Positions 42,801-51,174 of a DNA stretch of 64,000 bases are shown in pieces (the first letter of the stretch is position 1; each line of letters opens with the position of its first letter). The translations under genes and the position numbers were made by a program. This DNA is from HXMU1420-13 sp965249965. GTDB lineage: Bacteria > Bacteroidota > Rhodothermia > Balneolales > Balneolaceae. The notes below the pieces were generated by a model. That model saw only the letters and a list, made by a program, of their open reading frames with translations. It was not told where the DNA came from and made no database searches. The stretch is from contig OZ252262.1 in assembly GCA_965249965.1 (NCBI GenBank), forward strand, positions 1,302,001-1,366,000. Reading direction: 5' to 3'.

Positions 42801-43631
42801 GTTCGATTGTTGTTCCATAACTACCGTGAATTACGACGTGAAATTGACAGCGAAGCTAAACGAAGAACATTCGCTATTCAAGTAGGAGACGAGTTACCTC
42901 CTGGAATCATCCAAAAAGCGAAAGTTTATGTTGCTAAGAAACGTAAGCTTCAAGTAGGTGATAAAATGGCCGGTCGTCATGGTAACAAAGGTGTTGTAGC
43001 CAAAATTGTACCGGTAGAAGACATGCCGTTTATGGAAGATGGAACTCCTGTTGATATCTGTCTAAACCCACTGGGTGTACCATCACGTATGAACCTTGGT
43101 CAGATTTATGAAACCATTTTAGGCTGGGCTGCCAAGAAATTAGGAGTAACCTTTGCGTCTCCAATTTTCGATGGTGCAACTATGGACGATGTTAAAGCAA
43201 AACTTGCAGAAGCTGACTTACCACAAGACGGTAGAGTGAACTTAATTGACGGGCGCTCTGGAGAGTTATTCTCGCAGAAAACCACCGTTGGTTATATCTA
43301 TATGATTAAACTGAACCACTTAGTTCAGGATAAGATGCACTCACGTTCTATCGGGCCATACTCATTAATTACACAGCAACCATTGGGTGGTAAAGCTCAA
43401 TTTGGTGGCCAACGACTTGGTGAGATGGAAGTTTGGGCATTGTATGCATACGGTGCTTCCAGCATCCTGAAAGAAATGCTTACTGTTAAGAGCGATGATG
43501 TTAAAGGTCGCTCGAAAGTTTATGAAGCCATCGTGAAAGGTGAAAACCTTCCTGATGGAGACGTACCAGAATCATTTAAGGTATTACTACGAGAGCTTAT
43601 GGGTCTCGGCCTTGAAATTCACTTGAATTAA
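39807..43631 (+). CDS. rpoB: RNA polymerase beta subunit
   Basis: 1274 aa catalytic beta subunit. The rifampicin-binding region is wild-type in appearance: 'TNQLSQFMDQTNPL' and 'THKRRMSALGPGGL' keep the Gln, Asp, His and Ser positions usually mutated in resistance. Other marks: 'RLCPIETPEGPNIGLISSL', 'DKMAGRHGNKGVVAKI' near residue 1050, and 'QQPLGGKAQFGGQRLGEMEVWAL' (in parts) near 1190. The start is TTG at 39807 behind a good ribosome-binding site (AAAGGAGAGG); the ATG at 39819 is a possible alternative. It lies downstream of the rplL hairpins. Confidence 0.98.
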   Translation: MSQKMQIIPNTSRQSFGRTKQVLEYPDFLDIQLESFEKFVQLDIAPNERINQGLQRIFLENFPIQDTRETHILEFLYYNVDVPRYTIKECQDRGLTYSVPLKAKLRLSSVDDSDEASETIEQEVFLGDLPWMTDRGTFIINGAERVIVSQLHRSPGVFFGQSVHPNGTQLYSARVIPFKGSWIEFTTDIRDVLWAYIDRKKKIPATTLLRALGYSTDLDLLNLFELSEEAKFGTKPTYLKNLVGKRLAENIVVEEMEEVVDEETGEVSEALNRKIIFERDHELTEDDYGMLKDAELKTVLVQKITEEESSRSVVMNTLRKDPTYDETSALGEVYQQIRSGEMPDPETSRAILERLFFSDKKYDLGEVGRYRLNKRLHQDRTDVQYLTKEDIVAIITEVIRLKNMKSQVDDIDHLSNRRVRTVGEQLGQQFAIGLARMARTIKERMNSRDAEQLTPQDLVNARTISSVINTFFGTNQLSQFMDQTNPLAELTHKRRMSALGPGGLTRERAGFEVRDVHYTHYGRLCPIETPEGPNIGLISSLCVHAKVNDFGFIETPYRKVKEGKVSNNVDYLAAEQEDETVIAQANAELDEKNLFKNETVFSRMREGNYSQARIDEIEYMDVATNQITSLAAALIPFIEHDDANRALMGSNMQRQAVPLLRPEAPVVGTGLEHRAARDSRAIITAEANGKVVYVSATEVRVQYERTELQQHCYFDGGIKSYKLEKFTRTNQDTATNQRPIVKVGDKVKKGQAIVDGCSTDGGELALGRNLLVAFMPWRGYNFEDAIVISERIVQEDIYTSIHITEFEQQVRDTKRGEEELTREIPNVSEEATRNLNERGMIRVGAKIGPGDILVGKITPKGETDPTPEEKLLRAIFGDKAGDVKDASLKTPPGVSGTVINTKLFSRKRDELVSRKEEKKRVEQEHERHAQLLADLNQQWADKMYSLLRDKTSPGVKNYSGVELIPKGEKYKKSVFEEIDPVNINENIDWATDQELVKHVRLLFHNYRELRREIDSEAKRRTFAIQVGDELPPGIIQKAKVYVAKKRKLQVGDKMAGRHGNKGVVAKIVPVEDMPFMEDGTPVDICLNPLGVPSRMNLGQIYETILGWAAKKLGVTFASPIFDGATMDDVKAKLAEADLPQDGRVNLIDGRSGELFSQKTTVGYIYMIKLNHLVQDKMHSRSIGPYSLITQQPLGGKAQFGGQRLGEMEVWALYAYGASSILKEMLTVKSDDVKGRSKVYEAIVKGENLPDGDVPESFKVLLRELMGLGLEIHLN

Positions 43632-43662
43632 TCACTGTTAATACAGAATCGGAGGAAAACCC

Positions 43663-46600
43663 TTGCCAATTACAAAAACATTAGCAGTAACAAATGACTT
43701 CAACAGTATCGGCATATCGCTAGCTTCTGCTGAAACCATTTTATCGCGTTCACATGGGGAAGTATTAACCCCAGAAACAATCAACTATCGTACGTTCAAA
43801 CCAGAAATGGATGGTCTCTTCTGTGAGAAGATCTTTGGACCGGTAAAAGATTACGAGTGCCATTGTGGAAAGTATAAACGAATACGCTACAAAGGCATTA
43901 TTTGTGATCGATGTGGTGTTGAAGTAACTAGAAAAGCGGTACGTCGAGAGCGAATGGGGCATATTACCCTAACCGTTCCAACGGTACATATTTGGTATTT
44001 CAAATCTCTTCCAAACAAGATTGCATACTTGTTAGGACTATCATCTAAAAACCTCGACAGAATTGTGTATTACGAGACTTTCGTAATTATCAATCCAGGT
44101 TTAGCGCGTGATTTAGGATACGCTAAAGGTGATCTGATCTCAGAAGAAGAGAAATACGATATTTTTGATCAACTTCCAGAAGATAATTTTGATCTGGATG
44201 ATGACGAAGAGGATAAATTCATAGTTAAGGAAGGTGCAGATGCTCTCGAAGCTATGCTGGCTGACCTTGAATTAGATGATTTAGCTTACCAATTACGTTA
44301 TGAAGTGAAAAACGAAACTTCACAGATGCGTAAGAAAAAGAAGCTTAAGCGTCTTCAGGTAATTGAATCTTTCCGTGCAGCTGCTCAACATACAGAAAAC
44401 CGCCCAGAATGGATGGTGCAGCAGGTAATTCCAGTAATTCCACCAGAATTACGGCCACTTGTACCACTCGAAGGTGGTAGATTTGCAACCTCAGATCTTA
44501 ACGATTTATATCGTCGAGTAATCATCAGAAATAACCGTCTGAAAAGATTGATCGATATTAAAGCTCCTGATGTAATTCTCAGAAACGAGAAACGCATGCT
44601 TCAGGAAGCAGTTGATTCATTGTATGACAACTCTCGTAAGTCAAACGCGGTTCGAAATAACAATCGTCCATTAAAATCCCTCAGCGACATGCTGAAAGGA
44701 AAGAGTGGTCGTTTCCGTCAAAACCTTCTGGGTAAGCGTGTTGATTATTCTGGTCGTTCTGTAATTGTGGTAGGTCCGGAGTTGAAGATGCACGAATGTG
44801 GTCTTCCAAAAGAGATGGCAGTTGAACTTTACAAGCCGTTCATTATCCGCCGACTGATTGAGCGTGGATATGTTAAAACGGTAAAATCAGCAAAGAAAGT
44901 TGTTGATCGAAGAGACGCTGTTGTTTGGGAGGTTTTAGAAAACGTAATTACTGGGCATCCGGTGATGTTAAACCGTGCTCCAACTCTTCACCGTTTAGGG
45001 ATTCAAGCATTCCAACCGGTACTTATCGAAGAGAAAGCAATTCGTTTACACCCACTGGCGTGTACAGCATTTAATGCCGATTTCGATGGTGACCAAATGG
45101 CGGTACACTTACCATTAAGCCATGATGCGATTCTTGAAGCATCGGTATTGATGTTAGGTTCTCACAATATTATGAGTCCTGCTTCAGGTGGTCCAATTGC
45201 TGTTCCATCTCAGGATATGATTTTAGGTCTTTATTTTCTCACAAAGCCAAGAGGCGGACAAATGGGTGAGGGAAAAACATTTGCTTCTCCTGAAGAAGTA
45301 ATTGTGGCCTTCGATCAAGGAAAAATTGATTTGCACGCTAAAATTAATGTGCGAATCAACACTGTAAATGTAGATGGCGAAACTGTTACTGAAGTTGTTA
45401 AAACCTCGACAGGTCGAGTACTCTTTAACGAGATTGTACCTGAAGAAATGGGTTATATCAACAAAACATTAGGTAAAAAAGAACTTCGCGTGTTGATTGG
45501 AGAGATTCACTCAACAACGGGTACTGCGAAAACAGCTGCATTCCTTGATAACATGAAATCACTCGGGTATGAAAATGCAACCCGTGGTGGATTATCATTT
45601 AGTTTAGAAGATATCATCATCCCTGATGCCAAAGCACAGCTTATTGATGGAGCCAAAGATGAAGTGACCGATATACAAGGTCGCTACGAAATGGGTTTCA
45701 TAACCGATAATGAGCGCTATAATCAGGTAATTGATAAGTGGACAAGTACCACAAACCGAGTTTCTGAGACGCTATTCAAGGCACTTGCTGAAGATAGAGA
45801 AGGATTCAACCCTGTGTATATGATGGCTGATTCCGGTGCGCGTGGTTCAAAAGAACAGATTCGCCAGTTAGGCGGTATGCGTGGTTTAATGGCTAAGCCT
45901 CAAAAATCAGGCTTACAACAAGGAAATGAAGTAATTGAAAATCCTATTCTTTCTTCTTTCAAAGAAGGATTGAGCGTACTCGAATACTTTATCTCTACTC
46001 ACGGTGCGCGTAAAGGTCTTGCGGATACTGCACTTAAAACTGCCGATGCCGGTTATTTAACGCGTCGATTGGTGGATGTATCGCAGGATGTGATTATCAC
46101 TGAAGATGATTGCGGTACACTACGTGGTATTAAGATGGAAGCGCTGAAAGATAACGAAGATGTTATCGAGCGTCTTGAAGATCGAATCATCGGACGTTTT
46201 TCATTGCATGACATTTATGATCCGATTTCAGATGAGCTCATTTGCGAAGCGAATCAAATGATCGATGAGAATGTAGCAAAGAAAATTGCAGAGACCTCAA
46301 TCGAACAAGTTGAAATCCGTTCGGTACTTACGTGTGAAACAGGACGCGGTGTATGTGCGAAATGTTACGGACGTGATCTTGCTCGCGGTACGGTAGTTGA
46401 AAAAGGGGAAGCAGTAGGTGTAATTGCCGCTCAATCTATTGGTGAGCCAGGTACACAGCTTACTCTACGTACTTTCCACGTGGGTGGTACAGCGTCTCGT
46501 TTGGAAGCAGATTCTCAACACAAAGCTAAATTCAACGGAAAAGTTGAGTTTGAAAATATACGTGTTGTTGTTTACGACGATGGCGAAGAAGAACATAATG

Positions 46601-47970
46601 TAGTTCTTAGTCGTGCTGGTGAACTAAAAATTGTTGATGATGAAGACAAAGTGCTTATCAGCTACAATATCCCTTATGGATCTGAAATGATGGTTGAAGA
46701 AGGCGATATGGTTCCTAAAGGGGCACAATTGTGTAAATGGGATCCTTATAATGCACTTCTTTACTCTGAAATTGATGGTACAGTTCAGTACAAAGATATC
46801 CTTGAAGGATTGACATTTACTGAAGATACAGATGCACAGACAGGTCACCGAGAAAAGGTAATCATCGATTCGAAAGATCGTTCACTTGTGCCGACTCTAT
46901 CCATCCGTGGAGAAGGTGATATCCTGCGCGAGAGTACACTTCCAGTGGAAACTCATATCGTGATTGAAGACGGAGAAAAAGTTAGTGCAGGTCAGGTGAT
47001 TGCTAAGATCCCACGAGCTACTTCAAAGTCGAAAGATATTACCGCTGGTTTACCACGTGTGACTGAACTTTTTGAAGCTCGTTCACCAAGTGATCCGGCA
47101 ACTGTATCCGAGATTGATGGTATAGTTGAAATGGGTGGCCGTAAGCGTGGTTCGCAAGAGGTGATTGTTAAATCTAAAGATGGTACAGAAGAGAAAAAGT
47201 ATCTCATTTCATTAAGCAAGCACATCTTAGTACAGTCGAACGACTTTGTGAAAGCAGGCCAATCGTTATCTGATGGTACTATTCCGGCTCAAGATATTCT
47301 AAATATTCTTGGACCATACGCTGTACAGTCTTACTTAGTAAATGAAATTCAGGAAGTTTATCGCCTACAGGGGGTGAAAATCAACGATAAGCACATCGAG
47401 GTGATTGTGTCTACGATGATGCAGAAAGTTGAGATTACCGATCCGGGTGATACTATGTTCCTGGAAGGCGATAAAGTTGATCGTTACGAAGTAAACAAGC
47501 GCAACGATGAACTGATTGGTAAGTTTGTGATTTCAGACGAAGGTGGTAGTGAACTCAAAAAAGGTACTATCCTCGATCGTCGCGAAGTTCGTGATATTAA
47601 CAACCAACTTATTAAAGAAGATAAAGCTGAACTAGAAACTCGTGAAGCAGAACCAGCAATTTCTAAACCGATCTTGCTAGGTATCACGAGAGCAGCACTT
47701 TCTACCGAAAGCTGGCTATCAGCAGCATCTTTCCAGGAAACAACTAAAGTTCTAACACAGGCATCTATCGAGGCGAAAAAAGACTTCTTACGTGGACTAA
47801 AAGAAAACGTAGTTGTTGGCCACAAGGTACCGGCTGGTACTGGCCTTGACGATTACAATGATATTATCGTTGGATCGAAAAGTGATATGGAAGCTGGTGA
47901 AGCTGAAGTTGCTCAGGTTTTCGAAGCACTTGGGGGTGAAGGAGAGGATCCTTTAGCGCCTGCTGAATAA
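43663..47970 (+). CDS. rpoC: RNA polymerase beta-prime subunit
   Basis: 1435 aa. The catalytic Mg site 'FNADFDGDQMAVHLPL' is near residue 470. The N-terminal Zn site 'CHCGKYKRIRYKGIICDRCG' is near residue 67 and the second Zn site 'CETGRGVCAKCYGRDLA' near 890. The bridge/trigger region has 'HGARKGLADTALKTADAGYLTRRLVD' (in parts). Start TTG at 43663 with ribosome-binding site GGAGGA. It follows rpoB after 31 bases and is ended by a strong terminator. The usual next genes rpsL-rpsG-fusA are absent here. Confidence 0.98.
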   Translation: MPITKTLAVTNDFNSIGISLASAETILSRSHGEVLTPETINYRTFKPEMDGLFCEKIFGPVKDYECHCGKYKRIRYKGIICDRCGVEVTRKAVRRERMGHITLTVPTVHIWYFKSLPNKIAYLLGLSSKNLDRIVYYETFVIINPGLARDLGYAKGDLISEEEKYDIFDQLPEDNFDLDDDEEDKFIVKEGADALEAMLADLELDDLAYQLRYEVKNETSQMRKKKKLKRLQVIESFRAAAQHTENRPEWMVQQVIPVIPPELRPLVPLEGGRFATSDLNDLYRRVIIRNNRLKRLIDIKAPDVILRNEKRMLQEAVDSLYDNSRKSNAVRNNNRPLKSLSDMLKGKSGRFRQNLLGKRVDYSGRSVIVVGPELKMHECGLPKEMAVELYKPFIIRRLIERGYVKTVKSAKKVVDRRDAVVWEVLENVITGHPVMLNRAPTLHRLGIQAFQPVLIEEKAIRLHPLACTAFNADFDGDQMAVHLPLSHDAILEASVLMLGSHNIMSPASGGPIAVPSQDMILGLYFLTKPRGGQMGEGKTFASPEEVIVAFDQGKIDLHAKINVRINTVNVDGETVTEVVKTSTGRVLFNEIVPEEMGYINKTLGKKELRVLIGEIHSTTGTAKTAAFLDNMKSLGYENATRGGLSFSLEDIIIPDAKAQLIDGAKDEVTDIQGRYEMGFITDNERYNQVIDKWTSTTNRVSETLFKALAEDREGFNPVYMMADSGARGSKEQIRQLGGMRGLMAKPQKSGLQQGNEVIENPILSSFKEGLSVLEYFISTHGARKGLADTALKTADAGYLTRRLVDVSQDVIITEDDCGTLRGIKMEALKDNEDVIERLEDRIIGRFSLHDIYDPISDELICEANQMIDENVAKKIAETSIEQVEIRSVLTCETGRGVCAKCYGRDLARGTVVEKGEAVGVIAAQSIGEPGTQLTLRTFHVGGTASRLEADSQHKAKFNGKVEFENIRVVVYDDGEEEHNVVLSRAGELKIVDDEDKVLISYNIPYGSEMMVEEGDMVPKGAQLCKWDPYNALLYSEIDGTVQYKDILEGLTFTEDTDAQTGHREKVIIDSKDRSLVPTLSIRGEGDILRESTLPVETHIVIEDGEKVSAGQVIAKIPRATSKSKDITAGLPRVTELFEARSPSDPATVSEIDGIVEMGGRKRGSQEVIVKSKDGTEEKKYLISLSKHILVQSNDFVKAGQSLSDGTIPAQDILNILGPYAVQSYLVNEIQEVYRLQGVKINDKHIEVIVSTMMQKVEITDPGDTMFLEGDKVDRYEVNKRNDELIGKFVISDEGGSELKKGTILDRREVRDINNQLIKEDKAELETREAEPAISKPILLGITRAALSTESWLSAASFQETTKVLTQASIEAKKDFLRGLKENVVVGHKVPAGTGLDDYNDIIVGSKSDMEAGEAEVAQVFEALGGEGEDPLAPAE

Positions 47971-47990
47971 CCTGACTAATAAATATTTCA

Positions 47991-48020
47991 AAAGCCCCTC
48001 ATTTCAGAGGGGCTTTTTTT
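47991..48020 (+). terminator. Rho-independent terminator after rpoC
   Basis: Perfect 10-bp stem AAAGCCCCTC (47991-48000) with GAGGGGCTTT (48007-48016), 6-base loop, followed by a T-run (seven consecutive T at 48014-48020). Twenty bases after the rpoC stop. Confidence 0.95.
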
Positions 48021-48083
48021 ATGCACTGAAGATTCTGTTCTCTATATTTCCCCGCATCTTACCATTTCTAGGTATTCAGAAAA

Positions 48084-49865
48084 ATGAATAACAAATTAAA
48101 AACCTTTCTCTTTTGGATAATCACAATTTCTTTTCCAATAATTGTTTTTGGAATAATTGAAATTGGACTTCGCATAGGAGGGTATAATAGTAATGCTCAG
48201 GAGTTATTTATTGAAGCTCCTAACGACCCAGGGTTCTTAGTTTCAAACGTAGATTTTATTGAGCGATATTTTCCTTCATTTGTTCCGAATATAGCTCCTA
48301 ATGCATTTCGAAAGAACAAAAGACCCAATGCGTTTCGGGTATTTGTTTTTGGAGGGTCTTCGACACAAGGGTTTCCATACAACTTTTACTATAGCTTCGC
48401 AGAACAGCTAGAACAAAAATTATTACTCGAAACGGAGGGGGTAAATGTAGAAGTAATTAATCTGGGGATGACCGCGGTTAACAGTTATGTGATTCATGAT
48501 TTATCAAAAAGAGTATTGAAATATGAACCGGATGCGATTCTGATTTATGCCGGACATAATGAATACTACGGCTCGTTTGGTGTTGGCTCAACCCAATTTG
48601 GATTTAGTAACAGCATATTCATCAAACGGCTCATATTATGGGTGAAAGATTTTAGATTGTATCAATTCTTGGAAGACAGCTTTGCACGAGAACCTCAAGA
48701 TACTGGCGATCAAAGAACAATGATGGCGAAAGTAATTCAAAACTCTGATATAGAGCTGGAAGAAGAAATATATTTGGCGGGGTTAGATCAGTTCGAGGAG
48801 AATATCTCAGATGTTATCGAACGTTTTACTAACCATGAAATTCCAGTTTATATCGGCACAGTTGCTTCAAATTTAAAAGATCAGCCACCACTTACAGACG
48901 ATTTAGTCGCAGCAGATAGTTACAATAGGGCAAAAGAATCCTTCGAAGCAGGTGATAAAGAGTTAGCATTTGAGCATTTTTTAACCGCAAAAGAACTGGA
49001 TGGAATAAGGTTTAGAGCACCTGAAAAGATTAATGAAATAATCAAAGCCTTAGCTGATGAATATGATGCTACACTTATAGACGTACAAAAACTTCTTCGA
49101 GAACAATCTGAATCGGGAATAGAGGACAATTCATTATTTATTGATCATCTCCATCCAAATTATTTGGGGCACAGATTAATCGCAGAGGAATTGTTCAAAG
49201 AACTTTCTCGAATATCATTTATAAAAAATCATATGAATGAGAATATCTTTGATCTTCCAAATTCTATAAGTCGGTTCGAAAGTACATATGCAGAAGTAAG
49301 TATTGCGCGTTTGTTGGTTGGGTACCCTTTTCAAAAAGGAATAACAGTAGAGGAAGAACTCCAAAACTTTCAACAAATATTTGATGAATATACGGCAAGA
49401 TCATTTACAGACTCTTTAGCTGCAGATGCATCAAAAACATTAAAACATACACCACAGGTTCTGGCAGATGTAATAAATCAAGCAGAAAATGAAGCTGATT
49501 CTTTGGCGGTGATGGAGCATTATTACGAGTTAATGAAGTGGCAGCTAAATTCAGTAAGTTTGATTGAAAGGGGAATTGAATTCGCAATAAATAACAGAGC
49601 AACTGATGAATATCTGGCAAATATTATACTCCAGATATTAAATGATGGAAGCTATGATCCAAGATATATAGATGTGTTGGCATCGTTATATCTACTTAGA
49701 AATAACACCGTTAATGCTGAATATTGGTTGGCAGAAAGTGAACGACTTAATCCGAACTCGGCAAGAATGCTCTACAATTATGGTCGTTTTCATTTGCTCA
49801 AAGGTGATACACTTCAGAGTCAGCGTTACTACCAACGCTTTTTACAGGTTCAGCAGGGAAGGTAA
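48084..49865 (+). CDS. Membrane-anchored SGNH/GDSL-type hydrolase with C-terminal TPR-like region
   Basis: 593 aa. One N-terminal transmembrane helix (about residues 8-28) is followed by an SGNH-hydrolase domain: block I 'VFVFGGSSTQGFPYN' (Ser92/Ser93), block III 'IYAGHNEYYGSFG' near residue 155, and the Asp-x-x-His block 'FIDHLHPNYLGHRLIAEEL' near residue 350. The last ~180 residues are helical, with TPR-like 'NAEYWLAESERLNPNSARMLYNYGRFHLLKGD' (in parts). Relatives include acyl or acetyl esterases acting on envelope glycans; the substrate is unknown. It ends two bases from the convergent LacI-family stop, with no terminator between. Confidence 0.83.
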   Translation: MNNKLKTFLFWIITISFPIIVFGIIEIGLRIGGYNSNAQELFIEAPNDPGFLVSNVDFIERYFPSFVPNIAPNAFRKNKRPNAFRVFVFGGSSTQGFPYNFYYSFAEQLEQKLLLETEGVNVEVINLGMTAVNSYVIHDLSKRVLKYEPDAILIYAGHNEYYGSFGVGSTQFGFSNSIFIKRLILWVKDFRLYQFLEDSFAREPQDTGDQRTMMAKVIQNSDIELEEEIYLAGLDQFEENISDVIERFTNHEIPVYIGTVASNLKDQPPLTDDLVAADSYNRAKESFEAGDKELAFEHFLTAKELDGIRFRAPEKINEIIKALADEYDATLIDVQKLLREQSESGIEDNSLFIDHLHPNYLGHRLIAEELFKELSRISFIKNHMNENIFDLPNSISRFESTYAEVSIARLLVGYPFQKGITVEEELQNFQQIFDEYTARSFTDSLAADASKTLKHTPQVLADVINQAENEADSLAVMEHYYELMKWQLNSVSLIERGIEFAINNRATDEYLANIILQILNDGSYDPRYIDVLASLYLLRNNTVNAEYWLAESERLNPNSARMLYNYGRFHLLKGDTLQSQRYYQRFLQVQQGR

Positions 49866-49867
49866 AT

Positions 49868-50875
49868 TTAAGTTGATTCCCTTTTCGATATCGAAACAGG
49901 AATTAAACTTTGAATGCCCGTATGAGGATCCTTTTGGGTAAGCTTAGCCTTCAAAATATCTAACGCTTTACTTCCAAGCAGAGAATGGTCTGTTTTAACG
50001 GAAGTGATGGCAGGGTTCACGTACCTGCACATTGGTAAATCATCAAAGCCAGCTAATGCAAGATCAGTGGGAATGGAAACACCATGTTCTGTTGCCCGCG
50101 ATAAGAAACTCACGCACATCACATCATTAGCACAGAAGATAGCCCTGGGTTTATTTGGGGAACTCAAATACTTTGAAAAAGCTGAAAATCCATCCATGTA
50201 TTCGAAATCACCATTGTATACCCAAACTAAACTCATATCTTTATGTTTGGCGATATAGTCTTGAAAACCGTTGCGCCGCAACAGAGACTCTTGTCTGTTA
50301 AAAGGGCCATTCACTATTCCTACATCTAAATATCCTTTTTGATGGAAATGCTGTGCGACTAAATATCCGCCACCATAAGAATCAAAAGTGATGGTATCTA
50401 CCGCAGGGTTTTGTATTGGTAAAATTGAGATGAAAGCAAAATTAGCCGGGAGCTTATCAACCAGCTGCTGATAACTGGACTCGCTTAATTCCGGAAGAAA
50501 GAGAATTACACCCTCAATGCTCCTGGATATTAGACTTTTAATGAACTCAAAAAGATCTGTTTTCTCTGGAGCGTAGTGGTGAACAGATAAATCTGTATGT
50601 GTATCATCCGCAGCATCATACAATCCGGCAATAAAGGCCGCATAAAATTCACTGGGAAAAATTGTGGTGACTAATGCAATTCTAGTCTTCGTCTTAAACT
50701 GATATTTCCCTTTTAAAAATCCAACATTTAAGGGATAGTTGAGCTTAATGGCTGCATCAATAGTGGTCTTTACATTTGTATTATTTAGCCCAGACTCTCC
50801 ACGTAAAATCCTTGAAACTGTTGAGACAGAAAGACCTGTATACTCCGAAATATCTTGTAGTGTTGTTTTTTTCAT
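49868..50875 (-). CDS. LacI-family transcriptional regulator
   Basis: 335 aa. The N-terminal HTH 'TTLQDISEYTGLSVSTVSRIL' is followed by a periplasmic-binding-protein-like effector domain ('VALVTTIFPSEFYAAFIAGLYDAA', 'GYLDVGIVNGPFNRQESLLRR', 'AIFCANDVMCVSFLSRA', 'DLALAGFDDLPMCRYVNPAIT'; each read in part). The ATG at 50875 gives 'MKKTTLQDIS'; the TTG at 50887 would add four residues. It is divergent from the surface-protein locus across 299 bases and probably represses that locus and itself in response to a sugar. The effector is unknown. Confidence 0.92.
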   Translation of the reverse strand: MKKTTLQDISEYTGLSVSTVSRILRGESGLNNTNVKTTIDAAIKLNYPLNVGFLKGKYQFKTKTRIALVTTIFPSEFYAAFIAGLYDAADDTHTDLSVHHYAPEKTDLFEFIKSLISRSIEGVILFLPELSESSYQQLVDKLPANFAFISILPIQNPAVDTITFDSYGGGYLVAQHFHQKGYLDVGIVNGPFNRQESLLRRNGFQDYIAKHKDMSLVWVYNGDFEYMDGFSAFSKYLSSPNKPRAIFCANDVMCVSFLSRATEHGVSIPTDLALAGFDDLPMCRYVNPAITSVKTDHSLLGSKALDILKAKLTQKDPHTGIQSLIPVSISKREST

Positions 50876-51174
50876 TAACCGAAACAATTAACAAAATATA
50901 TGAAAAAAATTCCTAATGCTATGGGAAAAATTATCAATTTTTCTTGCATAAAATCTTAAAATAACTATTTATATGAAGGAAATGTGAAAAATCAGCCTCT
51001 ATTACCTGAAAATTATTATTTCTATTCTCAAAAGATTGAGAAAAAATCTCATTTTTAATTGTTTCTTTGGAAGCTTTTCTCTACACTTAATGATTAATTT
51101 GAATTATTGTGTATTGCATAAACCAATGCGTACATAATTACGAATTTTCTAACCTTAAAAAACAAATAGTAAAC
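50876..51174. promoter_or_regulatory. Divergent regulatory region between the LacI-type gene and the surface locus
   Basis: 299 very AT-rich bases without a gene. It contains a perfect 8-bp-arm inverted repeat GAAAAATT-ATC-AATTTTTC at 50925-50943 and a second inverted repeat TTCTCA-6-TGAGAA at 51025-51042. Either could be an operator for the adjacent regulator. The first lacks the central CG of classical LacI operators. No confident -35/-10 pair was found. Confidence 0.4.

Noticed and set aside
47484..47825. 113-codon antisense frame inside rpoC, and similar frames inside rpoB and acnA
   Set aside because: Shadows of highly conserved coding sequence on the other strand.
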